A stretch of 64,000 bases of DNA from Dichetophora obliterata (taxonomy: Eukaryota; Arthropoda; Insecta; Diptera; Sciomyzidae): contig OY986439.1 in NCBI GenBank assembly GCA_963920525.1, positions 24,998,819 through 25,062,818 on the forward strand, read 5' to 3'. The first letter of the stretch is position 1; every line of letters begins with the position of its first letter. The translations under genes and the position numbers were made by a program. This document shows positions 45,455 through 55,887 of the stretch, one piece after another. Under the pieces are notes generated by a model, which saw only the letters and a program-made list of their open reading frames with translations, was not told the origin of the DNA and did no database searches.

Positions 45455-45779
45455 GCCGATACACATTAACTGCAACTAGCGACGAACGCCAATTGTCAAA
45501 AAATAGAACGCATGTTTTCTTATGAAGATGTATTTTTTGAAGACGGCACGACAAAGAGAGAACACGACCACAATTGTTGCTGCCGCAGACTTCAATCTAT
45601 TTCTAATTTGATAGACGACAAGAGCGAACATAGCAGAGTTTGTTTATGTTTTGTATGAAATACAGATTATCGCTGTTGCGTTTATTATAATCAAGTCGTC
45701 GATAATACTGCGATACTTCTCTCTGACGGCAAGTTTTCGTTTTTTCGGTGGACGACTGTTGCAGTCAATGTGTATCGGC
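45455..45779. mobile_element. TA-flanked MITE, 325 bp
   Basis: GCCGATACACATTAACTGCA (45455) mirrors TGCAGTCAATGTGTATCGGC (ends 45779), each side bordered by TA. Non-coding. Confidence 0.85.
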
Positions 45780-45784
45780 TATAA

Positions 45785-45950
45785 GGGCGCGTTTATAGTG
45801 GCGACTTACGCGACCGAACCGAGTCGAGCTGAAACTCAAAAATGCATTGGGGCAAAAGAGATGCATGACTTGTGTTCTCTATTGCTCCCATGCATTTTTT
45901 AGTTTCAGCTCGGCTCGGCAAAGCAACAAGTCGCCACTATAAACGCGCCC
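45785..45950. mobile_element. TAA-flanked Harbinger-like MITE, 166 bp
   Basis: GGGCGCGTTTATAGTGGCGA (45785) mirrors TCGCCACTATAAACGCGCCC (ends 45950), 20 perfect bases, with TAA on both sides (45782-45784, 45951-45953). The inverted arms continue for about 65 bases (GAGCTGAAACTC.AAAAATGCAT). It abuts the preceding MITE almost directly. Confidence 0.9.
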
Positions 45951-45953
45951 TAA

Positions 45954-47380
45954 GAATGGTATGAAAAAACCTATTAACCACCAAAAGGTCGTAACAAATA
46001 ATCTTACTAATATTATAATTAAGAAAGTGTGTTTGGGTGTGTAGATGTTTGGATTAAAGAAATTTGGAGATTTTTATGTTTTTATATTTGATCCAGTATT
46101 ATGCAAAAAACGTTAAAATGAAACTTACCACGGAGATACATCATTGCTTCGAATAAAATATTATATATAAAACGTTGACAAAATTTATGTCAGAGGGTCC
46201 CTTTTGCTCTTTATGTTAAAAAAAATTAAACGTTCAATTTTTTATATGTTTAGGCTTAATGCCGAAGATAGAAACGAGATAACGTTAATTTTATATGTTG
46301 TTTAGGTTTTTTCATAACGAATTTAAGAGAACGAGTTCTTTAAAATTAAACTCTATGTCTGTCTCATTCTTTTCAACTCCTGTTTGCTTTCGATTCTCGT
46401 CAATTGATCTCAACTTTTAAGTGATACCCCAATCACATCCTCGCAATGTTTGTGAATGACACGCTTTGACACAGTGGTGCATAATTAAACGTGTCTCTCA
46501 GTAGCTTGAATGTGGCATGGAAATTCTGGTTCTTTGAAGGGTGGAATACCGTCAGTATTTTGAAGCTGTTCTTTTAATTCGTCGCACGGAATGTGCTTTG
46601 TGAAAGGTGGCTCAAGCAAAATGTCTTCATAGCTCAAACCAATTATATTTATATTTACGTAATCCTCACAATATCGTGTTATATTATTTGGTTTAGATAT
46701 TGGCGATGCTCCAAAGATGTTGTTGGTATAAATTCACCAGCTCCTACAGCACCACCTCTAATAAACGATGTTGATGGTTCCATTTAAAACCGCAAAATTG
46801 GACCGCAGTGAAAGCAAAACTTGCTTACAGAAAACAGTAAGAAAGATGTTTTTTATTTCCATTGCAGAAAAAGTATAAGTACATAGGTCTTTATGACGAT
46901 AATGAAAGAAGTAAGTAAGTAGTTTCTAGTGATGCCGTCTGTGACCTTAGCAGCGCTGCGAAGACAATTGTAGAGAGAAGAGCCGCGCCTCAAAACAGTC
47001 TTTTTTATGTACTTTCCTATTGTGCCTTGATTAGCTGTAGAAAGTGTGTTGTTGAAGTAACAAAAGTTTTTTTTCAAGAGATCAAATAACCAAGGCATGC
47101 ATCTTATACAAACAAGGTTTGGTCTTTGACCTGAAAGGAAAGAGATAGATTATTTAGAGGAATTGATTGGAACCATACGTGAATTATTGATTAGGCAAAA
47201 CAACAGTGAAATACATTTTAATTGCTTTTAACCGAGGGTAGTGTTATGCCTTAACCTCGGCAATCATTTCCAGCCTTTTGTTGTTCCTGTTCTTTAATTC
47301 CACATTTTCTACAATTTAGCTGTGGATTTTTAGTTTTCCATAATTCTTAAATGTAGGAAAGAATAAAGAAAGTGAAAATA
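45954..47380. other. Interior of the hAT-like element, non-coding
   Basis: No motif recognised. Open frames at 46593-47098 are shadows without conserved features. Confidence 0.4.
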
Positions 47381-47385
47381 ACCAT

Positions 47386-47461
47386 GCCCGAACCCGGATT
47401 CGAACCAAGGACCTCTGGGTTGATAGTCTAGCAGACTCGCCACTAGACTACATAGGTCGAC
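47386..47461 (-). repeat. tRNA-like segment (SINE head or decayed tRNA)
   Basis: Reading the - strand from 47461, an A-box-like TAGTCTAGTGGCGAG (about 47450) and a perfect B box GGTTCGAATCC (47397-47407) occur about 40 bases apart, as in a tRNA. The supposed acceptor arms do not pair (GTCGACC against TTCGGGC), so a SINE head is more likely than a working tRNA. No tail or target duplication was fixed. Confidence 0.5.
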
Positions 47462-47534
47462 ATTTTAGCAAAATGAGGACGAAGTGCAAGTAGATTTTGT
47501 GTTTTTTGTTATTATGATTTTTAACTTGTTTTTC

Positions 47535-47838
47535 CATAAAGTGTGGAAGTGGTGGTAGTGGTGTCGAAGAGAATGATGCAGTAAAAGAATTTTACCGCAA
47601 AGTGACGTGATTAGTTGCTGGTACAAATATGCTGAAATATTTTAAGGCCACCATGAGTTTATCGAAATAATTGCAGGTGCAGCTGAGTACGAAAAAATAT
47701 ACTTAAATGTGATAACAACAACAACAACAACCGTTTGGCGAAACAAGTTGTTGTTTGTTATGTTGACATACACTCACTGCAAAATGTTATTATTTTTTTA
47801 TAACTCTTGTGATTGTTTTTTGAACTCGAACACTATTC
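47535..47838 (+). repeat. Dispersed 300-bp repeat, copy 1
   Basis: From GTGTGGAAGTGG through GTCGAAGAG, GGTACAAATATG, GCAGCTGAGTA, and GATAACAACAACAACAAC to the GAACTCGAACA.TA word, the stretch matches 62598-62880 in the same orientation with many point differences. Non-coding; family unknown. Confidence 0.65.
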
Positions 47839-47841
47839 TTA

Positions 47842-48314
47842 GGCCTTTTCCACATGGATCAATTGAAAAATAGTGCAACTGTAACGCAACAGCTTAAAAA
47901 GTTTCAAAACACTTCAATTTTAAACTGAACTGCAACCTACGCTTTCAGATGAGCAAGTCACGGCGCAACACAAAATTGAAAAATTCACAACAACACAAAC
48001 ACTTATTTAATGAAAGCTTTGTTAAATAGATTTAAAAAAGAAATTGAGGATAAAAAAGGATATTTCTCCACTTCCTGCACTTATTTCATATTTATTAACT
48101 GATTAATTATTTTCATAGCACACAACACAAATCGCAAACGTAACAAATCGTCGATTCAAATTGCTGCACGCCGTGTTGCATGGAACTCGCTGCGAATGCG
48201 TTGAAAACTTATTGAGTACAAGTTGTTTTATGTGAAGGTTTCGGTATAAATACATTGGTTTGCAACTTTTGTTGCAGTTGCATTATTTTTCAATTTCTCC
48301 ATGTGGAAAAGGCC
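47842..48314. mobile_element. TTA-flanked MITE, 473 bp
   Basis: GGCCTTTTCCACATGG (47842) and CCATGTGGAAAAGGCC (ends 48314) are exact inverted ends with TTA on each side; the arms extend to about 42 bases (ATTGAAAAATA.TGCAACTG). It lies just inside the right arm of the hAT-like element at 45237-48489. Non-coding. Confidence 0.9.
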
Positions 48315-48489
48315 TTACTCTTTTTATTATATAAAATGTCACTCATACGCCACAGTGCATTTTCATATTAAATCAAACTTTTAAATCAGAATTACGGAGA
48401 AAATTATTTATTTACCGTATCCATATGCACCCGAAGACTTTTTTCTTAAAATTTAATGATTCCAGGACAAAAAAAATTGATCCACCCTA

Positions 48490-48966
48490 ATGTATACTGA
48501 ATTATTAGTGTTTATGAAATCTATGATTACACATGAAAAATATGTAGTCTTTGTTTAATGTCAGACAACATTACGTATGAGCAATATTAATTAATAAGAA
48601 AAATATACGTTCAGAGTTTTGATTTCTTATCTTTATATTATCAAAAGAAAACTTTTTATTTTGGTGTGAGTGAGTAAGTAGGAACGAAAAGTCGTCATAA
48701 GATGACTAGTATGGCCAATTTTTTAGACGAGATTTATTTACCCTTTCTCCTCAGTTCCCCCGTCCAAGAATAGCAAAACCGAGAAAATCGGCGAGAGTAA
48801 TCAGTGGCATGTCACACCTTTGTTAAAATGAGACTAAACAAGGAAATGCGTTTGAACAGCTCAATGAGTTTGCCCATGTATTATAAATATTTCCACAATC
48901 TCAAAATTCAACAATTATTTTAAATTCTGAAGCTGATTTTTCCAAGATACGAGAGAAATTTCATTA
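48490..48966. other. Spacer, nothing recognised
   Basis: AT-rich DNA between the hAT-like element and the Helitron. Confidence 0.4.
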
Positions 48967-48975
48967 TCTATATAT

Positions 48976-49232
48976 GAAGGGCTCATTGCAATAACGTGAT
49001 AAGCCACATGATATGAAAAGTAAATTTTTTGAGCTAAATACATTACTCAATGCATTGCCAACAACCATTAAAGATACATTAGATATTTATTATTAATTTT
49101 ATAACCTATTTGTAAAAGTTTCCGTGTTGAACTCCATTTTTTTATACAAAAATAAATTTTTTCAAAATTTTAGAGTCGATTATTTCAAAATATTTTTTAT
49201 GTGGCTTATCGTGTTTTTGCTATAAGCCCTTC
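48976..49232. mobile_element. 257-bp MITE nested near the Helitron 5' end
   Basis: GAAGGGCTCATTGCAATAAC (48976) mirrors GCTATAAGCCCTTC (ends 49232); arms of about 40 bases (GATAAGCCACAT / ATGTGGCTTATC). It is flanked by TATAT/ATATA, and removing it restores TCTATATATATAAAA, the usual Helitron 5' end, which supports insertion with a short TA-rich duplication. Confidence 0.8.
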
Positions 49233-49369
49233 ATATATAAAACAAAGTCGGGTTTGTTACACCATTTATAACTCAAGAACGGCTGGACCGATTTAAATGA
49301 TCTTTTATTTGTTGGATTTGTGTTCATCCCGAATATCAGAATAACTATTAAAATATCGGAGAAACTCAG

Positions 49370-50110
49370 GGGGCGTGGCACCTCCCATACAAATTAAATC
49401 TTCTATATCGAATAGCTTTGGAATTATAGGTCGCACAGCAACGGAATTCGGTATTCTTCCTTAATTTTCACTTGCCGTTCTAATGGCAAAATTTTATGGG
49501 CATTGGACGTAGGGCATGGCACTTTTCAGCAGCCCAAATTTTCAGTATAACTTTCAAGCTATAAGTTACACATTAATGAAACTCGGTTGGAACGTACTAT
49601 TTAGTCGTGTCTTTCGACTGGCAAAATTGGACAAGTATAGGCCAAAGGGGTGTGGCATCGCCCATACAATTCAAAATTTATTATATCGAATAGCTTTTGA
49701 CTTAAATGCCGTATAATAATGAAATTCAGTATGGAGTTGCTACTTTGTGATATGGAAAACTGGGATGGGCTTTGGAAAAGGGGGTGTGGCTCCGCCCATA
49801 CACTTAAAATTTTTGAAACCAGATAGTTTTGGAACTAAATGTCGCATAACAACGAAATTCAGTATGGAATTACAATTGGGCGATATCCTTCTACTAGAAA
49901 ACTGGGACGGTCATTGAACAAAGAAGTGTGGCTTCGCGCATACAAGCCAAATTTTTTATATCCAATAGCTGTGGAAATAAATATCATATAACAATGAAAT
50001 TCAGTATGGAGTTACTTATTGGTCAGGCATTTCTACTGGAAAACTGGCACGGGCATTGGAAACTTGGCGTGGCTTCGCCCACACAAGCTAAATTCAATTC
50101 AATATACTTT
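49370..50110. repeat. About six tandem 140-bp units inside Helitron
   Basis: GGGCGTGGC / GGGTGTGGC words recur near 49373, 49508, 49650, 49785, 49926 and 50068, each followed by CGCCCATACAA and then a block with AATTCAGTATGGAGTTAC. Units are imperfect. Confidence 0.8.
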
Positions 50111-51164
50111 ACTGCAAAAACTAACTTTTTTCTGGCATTTAGTAATCAAAATAAAATCTTCTAAAAGAAAAAATTTTTTTATTTTTAATTTTAAAACCGT
50201 TACTTTTGCAACTGAAGAGATTTTTATCTTCATTATTTTTTGGTGAAGTTGGTTTTGTTGCATTTTTCCTAAAATAAAAAAAATATTTGACCAGAATACA
50301 AGTTTTACGGATTTAAATCAAATTTAGCTCACATTTTACTTGAATCTTAGATTATGCTTTGGCAAAATAAGTTTTGACCACGCCTCTTCCACTCTTTTAC
50401 AAGTAAGAAAAATCAACCAACTAGCATATTTTTTTTAGCGAAAAGCTTCGTTTAATTAATTTAAAAAATTCTGTTATTTTGACACCAAAAAAAAAAAAAA
50501 TTCCATCTCTTAAAGATTGCACAAACTTTTAGTAAAACGTCTTTACGCCGTTTCCTTAGAATGACAAAAACCATTTTGCATATTTTTATACACTTTATGT
50601 CAAAAGCTCATTTTTTTCTGACTAAAAATTGTTATCTAATGAACGAATAAAACCTAAACATCAAAATTTTACTTTAATTATTTTTTGATCTATGAAATTA
50701 TTACATGAATTAAAATTGTGAGCTTTAGATCAAGTAAGTATTTAAATAAGGCAACAACAACGACAACAACTCTGTATAGAGCCAATCACTTAGCTGACTA
50801 GACAGTCTGTTTCGGAAATCGCTACATATTCCTTTTCAGTAGTCTTTGAGTGATTAAGCTGTGATCAAATCACTGTTTAAACTAGTATATGAGTGCGCAG
50901 ATTTTGGAATTCATTCTTTTTGAATTGTATGGCTGCTAATCATATGACATTTCAAAGCAGTAGGCTATTTATAGATCACCGCCATCAATTCTATCAAGGT
51001 TGCCATCTGTTCTAGTTGCTTCTTTATTTATTTCAATATTTATTGGTGTTCGATAGTTTGTCGAAATGCACCATAGAAATGAATCGAGTTTTTGCTTCGC
51101 CAGAGGCTAGTGTTCTAACTGATTTTACGTTTTTTCCCCGGGTAACACCGGGTATATCAGCTAG

Positions 51165-52044
51165 CTTATTATAAAGAATTTAAAAAATTTATTTTTAGAT
51201 GGTTTTTCACTTAAGCAAAAAACTATTTTATTGCAGGTTTCCGCAGACCAAATTAGAACCATTTTCTTCATAGCAGATTCTACTTACCGTTTTGTTGATT
51301 TGAATATTACCCTCGATGATCCATAGAAGTTTTTTTCCCAAGAAAACAGCTTAAACTTCTTTTATAAAATAATGGTATTTTGGTGGAATATATGCTTTGA
51401 TAAGGACCTAAACAATTAATTTGAAATATGCCAAATTAAAGATTCCCTAAAGTATTTTTTGATGAATATCCGCAAATTTATATGAAAAAATAACATATTT
51501 TTCATAAAGTTTCAAGGACAACTACAAAATAAAAACAATTTTTTTACTTTTTTATTTTTGAGTATGTCTTAAATTATGCCTTTCTTAATACATTCCCAAA
51601 ATTTGGTCTCCGACTACTTTTAAGTAAGGACTTTATGAACACTTTTCCAAAGCATGTTTTGACGAAAATGAGACCCGATTGCGTAACCCAATTGTAATAA
51701 AAAATACATGACAAGATGAAATTTCACTTTTGAAAAAAAAAAAAAAAAACGCTCAATTTAAGACTTTATTGAGCAAAGACTATAATACATAAAGACTTTT
51801 ATGTATATAATACAAAAATTAATATCCTAACATTTATGATCTTCTTCTTGCTAGGTGGTGTTGGAAAAATCCCTTTCAGCCAGGGCGACGACTTCTCGGG
51901 TTATACACATCTTATTTAATCGTAGTTAATCTTAAATTGTTTGTTTGGATTTTGACTACAACATTCACTAAAATTATTAAGTTTGTTTACATTTTCCTCT
52001 CCCTAATGTTACGCTGTCATTTCCAACCATTAACCCGCCGTTAG
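51165..52044. other. AT-rich spacer, nothing recognised
   Basis: Poly-A run at 51734-51750. No gene. It ends at an inverted-repeat word near 52045. Confidence 0.4.
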
Positions 52045-52169
52045 TGTGGTGGGATATGACATACCCCAGAGACCTTATTTCCTTCTACGTAAGTAGTATT
52101 TGAAGGTTTCAATAAAACTATTTTTTTGTTTAAATTGCAAGGCACTAAAATATTGGTTTTTAATAGTTA

Positions 52170-53277
52170 CTAGCTGAACCCGGTGTGCTTCGCTACCCCC
52201 CTCGTTACAAAATAAAATTAAAAGTATTTATATATTGAAAAAAATTTATTTATTTAATTTTAATTTAATTATTGCAATGCTTCTCCCTTTTTTTTTTGTT
52301 GTAAACCAATTGGAATTCAGCACTGAACCGCATGTAATATCTTCATGCTCCCCCTTTTTATTTTTAGACCAATCAAAAAGCAGCAATTACACAATCAGCT
52401 GTTTCGCAGTCAGTTGTGGGAGAATGAGAATGGGGTTGCCCCACTCTCTATTTTAACTTACACATATTACAAAATCAGCTGTTTTGGAGACAGTTGTGGG
52501 AGAAAGAGAATGGGGTTACCCCACTATTTTAATTAATATGTATTTTAAATTTGAGGTAAAGCCGTTAATAAACGTAGTAAAAAAGGAGGTGCACAAGTAT
52601 GCATGGTTGAAAAATATTATCATGTAATAAGTATTCCTGAGTCAAAGCTGCACGCTGCGAAAATTTAAGATCGGTTAACAGGTCCAGCCTCTAATATATC
52701 GCAAACAAAGGGGCGTGCTCCGTCCACTTTTCTTTTGGTACGTATTTCTATTCATGCCAATACCATATATAGCAAATACTGCCGCCATTGGTAAAAAAAT
52801 GCCCAAGATATGACGATTTTAAATTTTGGGTTATATGGGCGAGGCCACGCCCTTTCGTTCACTCACAACTTTATATAGTCTAGAATTTATTATTTCGTAA
52901 GAATATCCTATTGTGAAAATTTAATGACGATCGCTTCAGTAGTTAAGACTATATTGCGATTTTTAATTTTCCTAAAAAGGGGCTTGGTCCTACCCACTTT
53001 TCTCCTGGTACGTATTTCTAATTATGCCAATATCATATGTACCAAATATCATCGACGTAGGTCAAAAAATGCCCAAAATATGGCGATTTAAATTTGTGGG
53101 TTATGTGGGCGGTGCCACGCCCCTTTGTCCAATAAAAACTTAATATATCCTATTATTCTTTCCAGAGTCATAGTAACATGCTATGAAAGTTTCAGGAAGA
53201 TCGGTCTAAGGGTTTGGCCTCATATAAAGCACAAACAAACAAACAGACAGACAGACATTCATTTTTATATACATAGA
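52170..53277 (-). mobile_element. Non-autonomous Helitron, - orientation
   Basis: On the - strand the 3' end is CCGGGTTCAGCTAG followed by T (52170-52173), preceded by a GTAGCGAAGCAC hairpin-like word. The 5' end is TCTATGTATATAAAAATGAA after A (53277), with CTGTCTGTCTGTTTGTTTGT inside. GGGCGAGGCCACGCCC and GGGCGGTGCCACGCCC are internal palindromic words. No coding frame of significance. Confidence 0.85.
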
Positions 53278-53459
53278 TTGAAAGCAGATTAATTATAATT
53301 AAAGTAAAATAGGGCGAAAAAGGGAGATTTGGTAATAAAAAAATCTATGGATACCTTCCTTACCTGTAGATAAAAAGTATATAAAACTTTAGGTAAATTC
53401 ATATTACAAAAAAATCTTTTGTAAAGCAAACATTGTTTGTGGTATAAGTAAGTATCTGA

Positions 53460-53903
53460 ATTAAAAAAGGGGGCGGTGTAGTGGGCGTGGTTCATAGTAA
53501 TATGGCGACGTTAACAGTATTAAGAGCAATATACTATCAAATAAAAAATAATCCGTTCGAAGGAACAAATTTGTACAGAGAACAAAAAGTTTAAAACTTA
53601 TATTTGGCGTGAAAAGGGGCGTGGCATAAGAAATGTTTATTTCTACCTCGCCTGGAGTATAATGTGTATACAATTTGAAGCAAATCTGTTAAAAACTATA
53701 TGGGAGCAATTACATAATTTTAAAAAAGTGGGCGTAAAAGTAGGCGTAAAAGTGAGCGTGGTCGAAAAAATTACCCTATTAATCATGCCAGAGTCCCAGT
53801 TAAATGCTGTCAAAATTTCAGGAAGATCGGTCCAGAGGTTTGGTCTCCTATAAGGTACAAACAAACAAATAAACAAACGCACATTCCATTTTATATATAT
53901 AGA
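53460..53903 (-). mobile_element. Second Helitron 5' part
   Basis: A second 5' end, TCTATATATATAAAATGG after A (53903, - strand), is followed by TGCGTTTGTTTATTTGTTTG and by GTGGGCGTGGTTC and GGGGCGTGGC words near 53482 and 53614. No 3' CTAG end is found before the first Helitron's 5' end at 53277, so it is a 3'-truncated copy, or the two share one 3' end. Confidence 0.6.
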
Positions 53904-54443
53904 TTCCATCAAGAAATCAGAAGCGATCTGAACTTTTTCGATAAATTTTTTTTTAGAACTTATACGGCTTTTACTATAAAGGTATGTCATACCCCACCAC
54001 AATTATGACGTGACATTTTTCCACCACACCAACGGTGGGTAAGATCCCCGTGGGTAAGAATTGTTATGAAGGTTGCAGTAGGGTTGGATAGTTAAATAAA
54101 AATATCGATTTTCGACTTTTTATTTTCTTTTCAATTTTTAAATGAACGATTTTTCGAAGTTAATTTTTTGCATAAATAATCGATTAATATCGATTTTTCG
54201 ACTTTTTCATTATCTCTAACATACTTTTTATTCACTGAGATATAAAAATTGAGATAAAAAGAATTGAAAGAGTTCAAAATGTGCTAACCTCAATTCAGTT
54301 ATATTTGAAAATAAAAATATTTTTATTTTTTTATAAGAAAACGTTTTTAGTATTTATTGTAATCCTTGTTTAATAAAAATTTACTAAATATGTTAATAAC
54401 AAATTAATAGAAATCAAAAATAAAACTTATTCAATTTTTTTGA

Positions 54444-54878
54444 CTAGATTTCAAGGAACACTTCTTGAAAAACAATTAAAGTGAATTGATTATTACGATT
54501 ATTAAATAATTTAAATGATGTAACAATACTATTTTTGTCAAACCTGATGTCCTTACCAATTAAACGCAGAAACACTAACATATTGACATGTTTTGGTGAA
54601 AGGTGGTTGCGTAATTGGTTGCAATTATTTTTGCAATATCCCACACGAAAGATAACTCAACTCGCATTGTATCTTAAGTAAAAATGGATTTTTGTTTTAT
54701 TTACGATTTGGTGGTTACTGTGAAAGGTATTGGCGTAGTTCAATAGGAATTCTATCAACTTCTTTTGCAGTGTTACTCTGCTAACTGATTGGTCAAAATA
54801 GTCCCAAGTATTGTCATTGCTATGTTTATCAGAAATGCACACAACATCGGGCTCAGCGATTGTTGTTTGCATGTTCAA
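54444..54878 (-). pseudogene. hAT transposase C-terminal remnant
   Basis: Two frames in the same register (54878-54657 and 54644-54444, - strand) are separated by one stop. The first has NTWDYFDQSVSRVTLQKKL and the second LRNHLSPKHVNMLVFL, the latter being the dimerisation-region motif (RLSP.HV..LVFL) that ends hAT transposases; the SER.FS.AG block that should precede it is degenerate. The DDE core, BED finger and most of the protein are missing by deletion. It matches its location in a hAT element with an 8-bp duplication. It could once have made the enzyme that moves this family; not functional now. Confidence 0.65.
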
Positions 54879-55312
54879 AATGTTGGATTGTTATTATAAT
54901 TTTTGTTTCACCAACTCATAATTCATTTAAAAAGTTTAAATATTTTTTTTTCACTATAATTTTTAATATTAAACCATATCTACTAATGATTTACGTATAA
55001 GTAGTTGAAATATGAAAAATAGTGGCTTCAGTTTTGAGATTTTAGATTGCAAATTCTTAAAAGGTATTGCAAAGTCCATGAAAGCAATTGATTAAGTGTT
55101 CATATACATATTTACCCTTTTACTGCAGTGTTTATGTCACACCCTGCTACCCTGGAAAATGTATGAAAGTCTATAAAAGATGAAAAATGTGGCTTATAAG
55201 GTTGCTGATAATTGTAATACTACTATTCATATTTTGGGAGTATTCAATAGGAGTAAAATACTAAAATTGTAGTACTTTCAGCAGCACTGGCACAAATCAG
55301 CAATTAACATTA

Positions 55313-55585
55313 GGGGTATTCACGATTCAGTGCAATTGCCTGTGCAGTTAAGGACTTTTGCACTTTACAAAAACAAAATGCACGTACGTCAAAAATCTGC
55401 ACAAGTGCTTTTCTACTATTACCTTAAACTTGAGGACTTGAGCAGTTGTGCACTTGTGCGCATTGAAAAATGTTGATAGTTTTGAAATAGGATGGAAAAC
55501 GTATTCACGAAAACCTAACTGCGCATCTGCACAAGTTCTGAAGTGCTCAACTGCACTGGCAAGTGCACTGAATCGTGAATACCCC
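55313..55585. mobile_element. TA-flanked MITE, 273 bp, nested in hAT
   Basis: GGGGTATTCACGATTCAGTG (55313) mirrors CACTGAATCGTGAATACCCC (ends 55585), 20 perfect bases, bordered by TA on each side. The interior has recurring TGCA.TTGC and CTTGTGCA words. Non-coding. Confidence 0.9.
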
Positions 55586-55887
55586 TATTATATTTTTTTC
55601 TCAAAGTTAGCTGCGTTTTTGGCGAACTGAACGCACCACTGTTGCTCTTGTATAGCAATTGTTTTTCACTAAGGGAAAACTAAGTGTAATCGATACAAAC
55701 CTAATTGTTATAGTAACAAAATTATATTAATTATGAGTAACAAAAAAATTTCATAAAAACCAAAAGTAGTCGATAAAAAAATCGATTTTCTACTAATAAC
55801 TGAAATCATTAATCGACAAAAAGTTGAAAAATTATATGAAAAAGTCGACTTTTCGACTACTCATCCTTATCCATCTCTAGGTTGCAG

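Larger units (their letters stand above)
45237..48489. mobile_element. hAT-like non-autonomous element with about 200-bp TIRs
   Basis: TAGGGCGGATCAATTT (45237) and AATTGATCCACCCTA (ends 48489) are inverted, and homology between arms extends about 200 bases (TTGATTTGATATGGAAGTGCA against its counterpart near 48355; GTGGCGTATGAGTAACATTT against 48332-48351). ATGTATAA and ATGTATAC (45229-45236, 48490-48497) look like an 8-bp duplication. At least four later insertions lie inside. No transposase. Confidence 0.75.
48967..51164 (+). mobile_element. Non-autonomous Helitron with internal repeat array
   Basis: The 5' end TCTATATAT follows A and resumes after the nested MITE as ATATATAAAACAAAGTCGGG. 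The 3' end ACACCGGGTATATCAGCTAG (ends 51164) is identical to that of the Helitron ending at 39794, but is followed by C. The interior carries about six 140-bp repeats. No Rep or helicase frame is present. Confidence 0.75.
52045..54000. repeat. Inverted repeat flanking a Helitron pair
   Basis: GTGGTGGGATATGACATACC (52045) and GGTATGTCATACCCCACCAC (53981-54000) are inverted, one mismatch in 20. Just outside, CGCCGTTAGTGTGG (left) and CCACACCAACGG (right, near 54021) also correspond, so the unit is probably a decayed TIR element of about 2 kb including two Helitron pieces. Confidence 0.55.
54079..55879 (-). mobile_element. hAT transposon, internally deleted, 8-bp TSD GGTTGCAG
   Basis: GGTTGCAG flanks both sides exactly (54071-54078, 55880-55887). 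Terminal TAGGGTTGGATA and TATCCATCTCTA (mirror of TAGAGATGGATA) are imperfect inverted ends typical of hAT. Subterminal TCGACTTTT/AAAAGTCGA words are abundant. It contains a transposase remnant (54444-54878) on the - strand and a nested MITE (55313-55585). Confidence 0.85.

Noticed and set aside
47386..47461. Working tRNA gene on the - strand
   Set aside because: B box is perfect, but the acceptor stem ends do not pair, so I list it only as a tRNA-like segment.
55175..55290. Possible inverted repeat around TGATAATTGTAATACTA
   Set aside because: The arms (GCTGATAATTGTAATAC and its counterpart before CAGCAG) match too weakly to claim an element.
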